NCBI RefSeq assembly: GCF_004795035.1 | Contig: NZ_SSBK01000001.1 | Location: 186,001 to 250,000, forward strand | DNA length: 64,000 bases | Direction: 5' to 3' | From: Streptomyces sp. A0958 | GTDB lineage: Bacteria; Actinomycetota; Actinomycetes; Streptomycetales; Streptomycetaceae | The notes under the pieces: generated by a model | Told to the model about the DNA's origin: nothing | Seen by the model: the letters and a program-made list of their open reading frames with translations, nothing else | Database searches by the model: none | Translations under genes and position numbers: made by a program | In this document: positions 15,493 through 23,145 of the stretch, in pieces | Layout of the letters: the number at the start of each line of letters is the position of its first letter | Position numbering within the stretch: the first letter of the stretch is position 1

Positions 15493-16275
15493 TTGAACAC
15501 CGGCAGCTACTACGAGCGCATCGACGCACACCACTACAAGCCCACCGCCCACGCGAGCGGAGCGTGGAGCACGGACGAGGTGCACTTCAGTCCGCTCGGC
15601 GGCCTCCTCGTCCACGCCATCGAGCGCCACCTCGCGGACCGGCCGGGTGAGCGCCTGCTGCTGTCGCGGGTCGGCTTCGACATCCTCGGCCGGCTCGCCC
15701 TGGACGAGTGCGAGATCCGCGTCGAGACGGTCAGGCCCGGCCGCACCATCGAGCTGGTGGAGGCGGTCGCCCTCATCGCGGGCCGTCCGGTCGTACGGGC
15801 CAGGGCCTGGTCCCTCGCCCCCGTGGACACCACCGCCGTCGCCGACGGCGAGGCCGGGCGGCTCACCCCGCCGGAGGCACTCGCGCCCTGGCCGATGGCC
15901 GACCTCTGGCCCGGCGGCTACATCGCGTCCCTCGACGTCCGCCCGCTCGCGCCGCCGCTGCCGGGCCGCACGACCGCCTGGATCTCCACACCGCTGGACC
16001 TCGTCGCGGGCGAGACCGCCGGCCCGCTGGCGTCGTACGTCGCGCTGGTCGACACCGCCAACGGCATCGCCGTGCGCGAGCAGCCCACCGAGTGGATGTT
16101 CCCCAACGTCGACCTGACCATCCACCTGCACCGGCAGCCCGAGGGCTGCTGGACCGGCCTCGACACCACGGTCGTCTTCGGCCCCACCGGTCAGGGCCTC
16201 ACCAGCACCGTCCTGCACGACGTCAACGGTCCCGTCGGCCGGGCGGAGCAGATCCTCACCGTCCGCCCGCTCTAG
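15493..16275 (+). CDS. Thioesterase superfamily (double hotdog) protein
   Basis: 260 aa from a TTG with GAGGGAAG upstream. The N-terminal half carries a hotdog-like core (HFSPLGGLLVHAIERHL, RVGFDILGRLALDECEIRVETVRPGRTIELVEA). The second half repeats the fold (PLASYVALVDTANGIAV, DLTIHLHRQPEGCWTGLDTTVVFGPTGQGLT). This matches the TesB-like/acyl-CoA thioesterase family that hydrolyses acyl-CoAs. It stands alone between the sigma factor gene (divergent) and a DUF1707 gene (convergent). Confidence 0.85.
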   Translation: MNTGSYYERIDAHHYKPTAHASGAWSTDEVHFSPLGGLLVHAIERHLADRPGERLLLSRVGFDILGRLALDECEIRVETVRPGRTIELVEAVALIAGRPVVRARAWSLAPVDTTAVADGEAGRLTPPEALAPWPMADLWPGGYIASLDVRPLAPPLPGRTTAWISTPLDLVAGETAGPLASYVALVDTANGIAVREQPTEWMFPNVDLTIHLHRQPEGCWTGLDTTVVFGPTGQGLTSTVLHDVNGPVGRAEQILTVRPL

Positions 16276-16326
16276 GTGTGTCGGCCCGCGTCAACGACCC
16301 TGCGGGTCAATACACCCGGGACAGCC

Positions 16327-16917
16327 TCAGCGCGACAACTCCTTGCGCTGCCTGCGGCGGGCGCGGAAGCCGGGGTTGCGCAGGCGGACGCCGCCCATGC
16401 CGCAGGTGCCGGTGATCCTCAGCAGCGGCGCGCCCGGCAGCCGCTCGCCCGAGGTCCGGTCCTTCAGGCCGCCGAGCGAGGGGTCCAGGGCGTCCGTATC
16501 CACCGCCCAGCCCTCCGGCACCACGATCCGCACCCCGCCCATCTGCGCGTTCACCTCCAGCTCGACCTCGCGCAGCCGGCACTCGGCCCGGCTGAAGTCG
16601 AGCCGCGCGCCGCCCATGCCCCCGTACACGAGGAGGTGCGGCGGCACCTTCCAGCCGCCCTCCCGCCGCACGCCGTGCATGCCGCCCCGCAAGGTCAGCG
16701 GCTCGCCCGTGTCCTGCACGACCGGGACCAGGTCGTCGGTGAGCGGGGCGAGATCGCCGTACGTCTTCGCGGTGAGGGCCAGGTTGAGCCGGGCGTCCAG
16801 CTCGTCGAGGTCGATCCGCCCCTCGGCCGCCGCCTCCCGCAGCTGCTCCACCACCGCTTCGCGGTCGGCGTCGGAGGCCCGCATGCGGGCGGCGGATCGC
16901 GCGGGCTCAGCAGTCAT
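16327..16917 (-). CDS. DUF1707 domain protein
   Basis: 196 aa from the ATG at 16917. Residues about 12-65 are the DUF1707 (SHOCT-like) domain: MRASDADREAVVEQLREAAAEGRIDLDELDAR. The C-terminal part has repeated glycine turns (YGGMGGARLDFS, NAQMGGVRIVVPEGW, GTCGMGGVRLRNP) like the LiaF/cell-wall-active antibiotic response beta-solenoid domain. It has no membrane helix. It lies just downstream of the eCIS ATPase on the same strand (53 bp), but it is a common stand-alone Streptomyces gene and probably not part of the injection system. Confidence 0.85.
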   Translation of the reverse strand: MTAEPARSAARMRASDADREAVVEQLREAAAEGRIDLDELDARLNLALTAKTYGDLAPLTDDLVPVVQDTGEPLTLRGGMHGVRREGGWKVPPHLLVYGGMGGARLDFSRAECRLREVELEVNAQMGGVRIVVPEGWAVDTDALDPSLGGLKDRTSGERLPGAPLLRITGTCGMGGVRLRNPGFRARRRQRKELSR

Positions 16918-16970
16918 GCACCTGATGATACGGAGCCGGGGCGGCCACACGTCCTCCCAGCCGCGGCTGG

Positions 16971-19118
16971 TCAGTCCCGGCGCCGGGCGCGCTCCAGCCA
17001 CGGACCGAACTCGCTGTCCAGGACCAGCCGTCCGAGCTTGCGGTACTCCGCCAGGACGGCCGCGACCAGCTGCTCGGTGTCCAGCGGGCGGCCCGACTCC
17101 GCGGCCTGGTAGGCGGCGGTGACCGCGCAGGCGCGGATGGAGCCGCCGGTCAGCTCGAAGCGCTCCGCACACGTCGGCAGGTCGAGGCCGGGGGCGCGCG
17201 GGACCTCCGTACCGAGGCAGCGTTCCCACAGGGCCAGCCGCTGCTGGGCGTCCGGTACGGGGAAGTCGGCGACCACGTCGAGCCGGCGGGTGAACGCCTC
17301 GTCCAGGTTGGCCCGCAGGTTGGTGGTGAGTACGGCGATGCCGTCGAAGGACTCGACGCGCTGGAGGAGGTAGGCCGACTCCACGTTGGCGTGCCTGTCC
17401 TGCGCGTCCTTGACCTGCGAACGCTTCCCGAAGACGGCGTCCGCCTCGTCGAACAGGAGCACCGCGTTGACGTCGGACGCCTCGGCGAAGATCCGCTCCA
17501 GGTTCTTCTCGGTCTCGCCGACGTACTTGTCCACCACGGAGGACAGGTCCACGACGTACAGCTCCATGCCCAGGTCGGCCGCGACCACCTCCGCCGACAT
17601 GGTCTTGCCCGTCCCGGACTCCCCGGCGAACAGGGCGACGATGCCCCGCCCCCGGCCCCCGCCCGGCCGCATCCGCCACTGCCCGAGTACCTGCTCCCGG
17701 TGGCGTGCGCGCAGGGCCAGGTCGGAGAGCTGGCGGTGGGTCGCCGGGGGCAGCACGAGGTCGTCCCAGCCGACGGTGGGCTCGATGCGGCGGGCGAGCC
17801 GGGCCAGGCCCGCCCCGTTCTGGGCCCGGACGGCGGTCCGCAGGTCCCGGGCCTCCACCGTGCGGCCCTCCAGGGCGGCCAGCCGGGAGGCGACGGCGGC
17901 GGCCCTGCGGATCTGGCCGGAGTCGAGCCGGTAGGCGCGGGTGGCGTCGGCGAGACGCGCGTCGGCGGTCGCGGTAGCGGCGGCGAGCCCGGTCGAGGCA
18001 CCGGCCCCGGTGAGCGCGTGGCGCCACCGCCGTGCCGCGTCCGCCGGGTCCGGGGGCGGGACGGGGACCGTCACCGGGCTCTCGCCGGCCCACAGCGGGT
18101 CCCAGTTCTTCTTCCCGTACAGGATCAGGGGCGAGCCGTCACCGACCGCCGCGCAGAGCGCGCCGACCAGGGCGGCGCCCTTGGGCTGCTCGGGGGCGAG
18201 CGTCTCCACCGGGCCGACGACGAGACCGCCACCGCTCAGCCGCGCCTCGGTCGCCAGCATCCGGGCGGCCCGGTCCGGTTCCGGGGCCGCGGCCAGCGCC
18301 GCCGGGTCCACCACCAGCGGGCGCAGCCCGGCCGCGAGGAGCGCGTCGGCGGCGAGCCGGCCGGGGTCGCCGCCCCGGTCCAGCAGATGCACCAGACCGC
18401 TGCCCGTGCCCGCGGCCGCCGCGATCCGCAGGGTCGTCGGGCACGGGCCCGGCTGCTCCTCCTGCGGCCCGGCCACCCGGACGAGGCCGTGCAGCCTTCC
18501 GTCCACCCCGTCGTCGCCGAGCAGATGGGCGGTGATCCGGTCCGGTACGCGCAGCACCCGGGAGAGCAGCGGACGCTCGGCCTCCAGCACCTCCACCAGA
18601 CCGGCCGCGACGAGCGGGGCGGCCGGCGAGAAGCGGAAGCGGCCGGGGCCCGCGGCGGGCAGGCCGCACAGTTCGAGGGCCAGGCCGATCGTGGCCCGAC
18701 GCCGGGTCAGGTCGTCGTTGAGATAGCCGTACAGCCGCTCGAACCGGGCGTCGATGTCCGGGGCCATCGCGACCAGCAGGAGATCGACGTCCGGCGGGAC
18801 CAGGCCGAAGCGCTCCGCGAGCGCCGCGATCCGGCCCCGCTCGGGGGATTCCTGCGGGGCGTCGGGGCCGTGGGAGGGGTCGGGTACGGGGCGGAACGCG
18901 TCGCGGGAGTCCAGGACCCGTTCGGCGGCGGCGGCCGTGAGGTACTGCCCCCGGAACGGGTCGTCCGGTTCCGGGTCGGCCTCCCGGCGCACCGCGACCG
19001 CGAGCCGTACCCGCCGCTCGATGTGCCCCAGCCGTTCCCAGAGGTCCGCCACGGCCGTCGGCGGGGTGTCGTCCGGCTCCCGGAGGCCGGGGCGCGGGGC
19101 CTGGTGGGCCGTGGTCAC
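16971..19118 (-). CDS. eCIS AAA+ ATPase (Pvc15-like)
   Basis: 715 aa from the GTG at 19118 (GGAGGT 8 nt upstream). The C-terminal third is one AAA+ module: Walker A GESGTGKT near residue 497, Walker B LLFDEADAVF near 553 and a TRRLD arginine-finger segment near 611. The N-terminal 450 residues are a helical or degenerate NTPase region (PLILYGKKNWDPL). In PVC/Afp-type systems the equivalent ATPase is needed for assembly or disassembly of the particle. It is the last gene of the leftward eCIS arm and overlaps the DUF4255 gene by 4 bp. Confidence 0.92.
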   Translation of the reverse strand: MTTAHQAPRPGLREPDDTPPTAVADLWERLGHIERRVRLAVAVRREADPEPDDPFRGQYLTAAAAERVLDSRDAFRPVPDPSHGPDAPQESPERGRIAALAERFGLVPPDVDLLLVAMAPDIDARFERLYGYLNDDLTRRRATIGLALELCGLPAAGPGRFRFSPAAPLVAAGLVEVLEAERPLLSRVLRVPDRITAHLLGDDGVDGRLHGLVRVAGPQEEQPGPCPTTLRIAAAAGTGSGLVHLLDRGGDPGRLAADALLAAGLRPLVVDPAALAAAPEPDRAARMLATEARLSGGGLVVGPVETLAPEQPKGAALVGALCAAVGDGSPLILYGKKNWDPLWAGESPVTVPVPPPDPADAARRWRHALTGAGASTGLAAATATADARLADATRAYRLDSGQIRRAAAVASRLAALEGRTVEARDLRTAVRAQNGAGLARLARRIEPTVGWDDLVLPPATHRQLSDLALRARHREQVLGQWRMRPGGGRGRGIVALFAGESGTGKTMSAEVVAADLGMELYVVDLSSVVDKYVGETEKNLERIFAEASDVNAVLLFDEADAVFGKRSQVKDAQDRHANVESAYLLQRVESFDGIAVLTTNLRANLDEAFTRRLDVVADFPVPDAQQRLALWERCLGTEVPRAPGLDLPTCAERFELTGGSIRACAVTAAYQAAESGRPLDTEQLVAAVLAEYRKLGRLVLDSEFGPWLERARRRD

Positions 19119-19822
19119 CTGGCCGTACCTCCGCGCCTGCGCCGGCCCGGCGGGAGCTGCCGCTCGCGCTCGGCGGCGAAGCCCTGCCCGGCCGGGTCCG
19201 AGGCCTCCTCGTAGCGCAGCCGCCGCCCCGGTTCCGTCGCCTCGCCGTCCCGTGCGGGCACCGTCCGCACCAGCAGCCCTTCGGTGACCGGCGGCCCGGC
19301 GGCCTCCACCTCGCCGGCCAGCGGGGCCCACACCCGCAGGTCGATCGCGGCCTTCAGCTCGCCGCCGAGCGCGGACCACACGTCCACGGTGGACGGCCGG
19401 TCGCCCGTACCGGCCGAGGCCGCCTCCATCTCCACCGTGAGGCCGAGGTCGGCGAGGCTGCCCGTGAGCATCCGTCCGGGCAGCACGCTCGTGCGGATCA
19501 GGCAGCGCAACACCTCGGAGAGCAGCCGGTGTTCGTCCTGCGGCCGGTTGGTCCACGCGGTCACCAGATAGGTCAGCTCGAACCAGCGCGGAGGCGTCCG
19601 CCGCCCGGTGAGTACGCCCTCGTCGTCGTACTCCTCGGCCGTGCCGGTACGGCGGCGGGCCGCGTCCTCGCGGATGCCGTACAGGAAGACGCTGACCGTG
19701 GGGGCGTTGCGGCGCGCGGACCAGTCCTTCGTCGGGGCGTCGAAGACCAGCTCGACCCCGCTGTCCCGGAGGCCGGCGTCGGCCAGCAACAGCCGCAGCC
19801 CCTCGTCGACTTCGTGGATCAC
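19115..19822 (-). CDS. DUF4255 family eCIS protein (Pvc16/tube-cap-like)
   Basis: 235 aa from the GTG at 19822, overlapping the upstream gene stop by 4 bp. It opens with IHEVDEGLRLLLADAG, followed by VELVFDAPTKDW, VSVFLYGIREDA and the signature FELTYLVTAWTNRPQDEHRLLSEVLRCL. DUF4255 is a hallmark of eCIS clusters; the Photorhabdus equivalent (Pvc16) caps the tube and sheath end. The C-terminal about 70 residues are low-complexity and basic (ERQLPPGRRRRGGTAR). Confidence 0.92.
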   Translation of the reverse strand: MIHEVDEGLRLLLADAGLRDSGVELVFDAPTKDWSARRNAPTVSVFLYGIREDAARRRTGTAEEYDDEGVLTGRRTPPRWFELTYLVTAWTNRPQDEHRLLSEVLRCLIRTSVLPGRMLTGSLADLGLTVEMEAASAGTGDRPSTVDVWSALGGELKAAIDLRVWAPLAGEVEAAGPPVTEGLLVRTVPARDGEATEPGRRLRYEEASDPAGQGFAAERERQLPPGRRRRGGTAR

Positions 19823-22800
19823 CGGCGGCCCACCTCGTCCGGCGGGACGAGGTTGCCGCTGACCACCAGGAAGTCCGTGGTGACCGGGGAGAACCCGGGC
19901 CCGGACGCGGTGATGGTGCGCGGACCCGTCCGGTCCTTCACCAGGATCAGCAGCTGGGCGATGAACGTGCCGTCGCCGGCCGGCCGGGTGGGCGCCGCCG
20001 CAGCCGTGATCCCGGGCTTCCAGGTGAGCTTCACCGGTACGCCGGGCGGGAAGTCCTTCCCGCGCACCGAGGTGACGAACCCCGGCTTGCCGACCTCGGG
20101 CACCGAGACGATGCGCGGCTGGAGGATGCGCAGCGGGATGCGGGAGACGTTGTCGCCGCGGTCGGCGTCGGTGCCGCTCGTGGTCAGCGTGCCCGTGATG
20201 GTGGTCCGCAGGGCGCGGTCCGGGGCGAGCACCACCCGCAGGACCGAGGAGGCGCCCGGTGCCAGGTCGGGAAGCGCGCACACCCCGCCGGAGCAGCCCG
20301 CCGGGAGGGTGGCCACGGGGATGCGGGCGGGCAGCCCGAGCCGCAGCCGCAGCCCGGTGGCGAGCGCGTTCCTCCCGTTGCGCACGGTGTACGTCACCAC
20401 GACCCGCCCGCCCACGTATCCGGGGCTGGGCTGCGCCCGTACGACGACCCCGGGGCCCGCCTCTGGTGCGGGCGGCAGCGGGGCGGGCGGCAGCGGGGCG
20501 GGTGGCTGGGCGGGCGGCTGCGCGGCCGGCGGCGGGAGGGTGTGGGGCGGGGAGGGGACGGGCGAAGGAGACGGGTCCGGCAGCTGGGGGATCTCGCGGA
20601 CCCGGATGTCCGTCCCGGTCGCGTTGTCCGTGGGGTTCGGGTCGATGACGGCCCCGGTGACCGACCAGCCCAGCTGCCAGGGCCCCGCCGTCACGCCCGT
20701 CAGCCGCGCGGTGACCTCCACCTCGGCGCCCGGCCGGAGCACGCCCAGGTCGCAGCTGGGCGAACCGGCGGCGCACGTACCGGCGGTGCTGGTCAGCTCC
20801 TCCAGGCGCACGCCCTGCGGGACGTCGGCGACGAACGTGGTGCCGGGCGAGGGTGCCGGGCCCCGGTTGGTGACGGTGACCGTGACGGACACCGAGGAGC
20901 CGGTGTCCACCGTGGCGGTGGTGGGCGGTGCGGTGAGTGCCAGGTCGACCTGCTGCTGGAAGGCGGGCTCCTTCTGGCGGCCCGGCAGCTTCGCGGTCAG
21001 CGGGGTCAGGGCGCCGGTGGCGAGGTCGAGTTCGGACAGCTGCTCGGGGGAGCTCGGCGCCCTGTCCCGCCGGGAGCTGAGCACCAGCCGGCCGGCGTCC
21101 GGCGACCACGCCACGTCACGCGGCTGGTAGGGGCCGGTCGCCGCGACGTCCGGGATCTGCGCACCGCACGCGGCGGGGTCGTCGCGCCGGTCGGACGGCA
21201 GCACGACCCGGCAGTCCCGGCCGTCCGGCGAGGTGACGACGACGCTCGCCCGCTGGTTGATCTGGTCGGCGCGGTCCTTGCGGTTGAAGGCGATCGCCGT
21301 GCCGTCGGGGGAGAAGGCGGGGCTGTCGTCGATCACCTTGCACTCACCGGGGCAGCCGGTGACGCTGAGGTCCCGCTGCTGGTCGAGCGCGTCCGCCGGG
21401 GCCGTCCAGACGTGCTTGATGCCGCCGAGGCCCCGGATCACCTGGTTGCGGGTGAAGGCGAGCGTGGTGCCGTCCGACGACCACGCGGGCTGGGCGTCAC
21501 CGCCCACCACCTGTCCCTCGGGCGGGACCACCTCGCCGGTGATCTTCCCGGTGGCGGCATCGGCGACGAGCACCCGGCTCGTCCACGCCGCGTTCGCGTC
21601 CGCCCCCGGGGTGGACCGGGTGAAGGCCAGCCGGGTGCCGTCCGGTGAGAACGTGGGGTCGGTGTCCCGGTCCTTCGGGCCCCGCCCCTCCAGCCCGATC
21701 GCCTCCGCGTGCGTCCCGTCGGTGTCGGCCAGCCAGATCCGCTGGACCCGTTCGCCGCCGATGGTCTCGAAGCGGGTCACGGCGATCTGCCGCCCGTCGG
21801 GCGTGTACGTCTGCCGCTCGGTCCAGGGGTCGTAGCCGTCCGCCGGGTGGAACAGCGGGTCGTCGGCGGGGTCGTCGCTGGTGTTGGACCGGGCCCTCGG
21901 GTCCTCGCGCAGCACGTCGAGCCGGAGGTCCCGGGGGTCCGAACCGTCCTGCCGCATGTCCTGGAGCGTGACGAGGTCCGCGTCCGCGGTGGTCCTGCGG
22001 GTGACGACCGTCGTCCAGGAGTCCGCTGTGCCGAGCACGGCCGGTGTCTCCACCTCGCGGTCCTCGGTGAGCACCATCTGCGGGACCGGCTCGCCGAGGG
22101 AGCCGATCCGGTACACGTGGTCGTAGACGGAGCACCCGCAGTCCGTGTTGGGGCTGAGGAAGAGCAGCCCCTCGCCGTCCGGGAGCCAGGCCGACGACCG
22201 GGTGCCCCAGTCGTCGCCGAGGCCGGTCAGCACGGGCCGGCCGGTCCCCGACCCGTCCGTGACCCGCAGCCGGTACCCGGTGTCCGTGTCCTTCACCGGC
22301 TCGACCTTCAGCGTGTACGCGATGCGCGACCGGTGTGCGTCGTCGTCCACCGGGTTCCACTCCGGCTCGCTCGCGTCGCCCTCCGCGCTGTCGCTGACGC
22401 ACGTCACCGACCCGCCGGACAGGTCCCGTTCGTAGATCTGCGTGCCCGGCTCGGGGCCGCCGTCGCTCGCGTACGCGATCCGGGTGCCGTCGGGGGACAG
22501 CGTCGGCGAGGTCTCGTCGGCGGGCGTGTCGGTCAGCTGCCGCAGCCCGGAGCCGTCGACGCCCACCGACCACAGGTCCCGCTGGCCCCCTTCCCCGGCC
22601 GAGTCGAAGACCACCGTCCGCCCGTCAACGGAGAGTTCGGGGTGCGCCGCGTCCATGCCGATGGTCAGCCTGCGCACGGTGCCGTCCGCGCCGCGCACGT
22701 ACACCTGCGGCCGTGCCTCGTCGCGGAGGCCGGTGAAGACCAGCGCCTCACCGCGCCCGAACGCGTCCTGGTCGTAATGGGCCGGACCGGCGCCGAACAG

Positions 22801-23025
22801 GTCCTCGGTGGCCGTCTGCGAGGTGACCCGGCCGAGGCTGCGGTGCCCCGTACCGGCGAACGCGATGCGCCCGGTGTCCGCCGCCACCGCGTCCGAGGCG
22901 GCGGCGGCCGGCTGCGCCTGCGGGGCGGACACCGAACCCGCCACCAGCAGCGGGGTCAGCAGCACCACGGCACCGCTCAGCCGGCGCCACCGGGCACCCC
23001 TCGCCGGGCCAGCAGGACCGCCCAC
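19819..23025 (-). CDS. Secreted TolB-like beta-propeller and DUF11/Ig-repeat protein in the eCIS operon
   Basis: 1068 aa from the GTG at 23025. Residues 1-42 are a signal peptide (basic WRRLSGAVVLLTPLLVAGS, then AQPAAAASDA). Residues about 50-660 contain repeated TolB/WD-like blades with the motif SPDGT-R-(I/L)-A (for example LSPDGTRIAYAS, FSPDGTRLAFTR, FSPDGTAIAFNR). Residues about 700-810 are a DUF11 domain (TVTVTNRGPAPSPGTTFVADV). A Pro-rich linker and further Ig-like domains follow. It is coupled by 4-bp overlap to the DUF4255 and ATPase genes. Its role is unknown; extracytoplasmic location is inferred from the signal peptide. Confidence 0.82.
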   Translation of the reverse strand: MGGPAGPARGARWRRLSGAVVLLTPLLVAGSVSAPQAQPAAAASDAVAADTGRIAFAGTGHRSLGRVTSQTATEDLFGAGPAHYDQDAFGRGEALVFTGLRDEARPQVYVRGADGTVRRLTIGMDAAHPELSVDGRTVVFDSAGEGGQRDLWSVGVDGSGLRQLTDTPADETSPTLSPDGTRIAYASDGGPEPGTQIYERDLSGGSVTCVSDSAEGDASEPEWNPVDDDAHRSRIAYTLKVEPVKDTDTGYRLRVTDGSGTGRPVLTGLGDDWGTRSSAWLPDGEGLLFLSPNTDCGCSVYDHVYRIGSLGEPVPQMVLTEDREVETPAVLGTADSWTTVVTRRTTADADLVTLQDMRQDGSDPRDLRLDVLREDPRARSNTSDDPADDPLFHPADGYDPWTERQTYTPDGRQIAVTRFETIGGERVQRIWLADTDGTHAEAIGLEGRGPKDRDTDPTFSPDGTRLAFTRSTPGADANAAWTSRVLVADAATGKITGEVVPPEGQVVGGDAQPAWSSDGTTLAFTRNQVIRGLGGIKHVWTAPADALDQQRDLSVTGCPGECKVIDDSPAFSPDGTAIAFNRKDRADQINQRASVVVTSPDGRDCRVVLPSDRRDDPAACGAQIPDVAATGPYQPRDVAWSPDAGRLVLSSRRDRAPSSPEQLSELDLATGALTPLTAKLPGRQKEPAFQQQVDLALTAPPTTATVDTGSSVSVTVTVTNRGPAPSPGTTFVADVPQGVRLEELTSTAGTCAAGSPSCDLGVLRPGAEVEVTARLTGVTAGPWQLGWSVTGAVIDPNPTDNATGTDIRVREIPQLPDPSPSPVPSPPHTLPPPAAQPPAQPPAPLPPAPLPPAPEAGPGVVVRAQPSPGYVGGRVVVTYTVRNGRNALATGLRLRLGLPARIPVATLPAGCSGGVCALPDLAPGASSVLRVVLAPDRALRTTITGTLTTSGTDADRGDNVSRIPLRILQPRIVSVPEVGKPGFVTSVRGKDFPPGVPVKLTWKPGITAAAAPTRPAGDGTFIAQLLILVKDRTGPRTITASGPGFSPVTTDFLVVSGNLVPPDEVGRR

Positions 23026-23145
23026 GGGTCCACCTCACAGTCTGGGTCGATGGTTCTCCACGTCGAGCATCCCGCGTACGGGGGCGCGGGGACAGGGCCG
23101 GGAGTACCCGGGGCGGGGAAGAGGGGGTGCCCTTTGCGGCCGGGT

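Noticed and set aside
16276-16326. Terminator GACCC-TGC-GGGTC between convergent genes
   Set aside because: A 5-bp stem with no supporting tract is too weak to claim.
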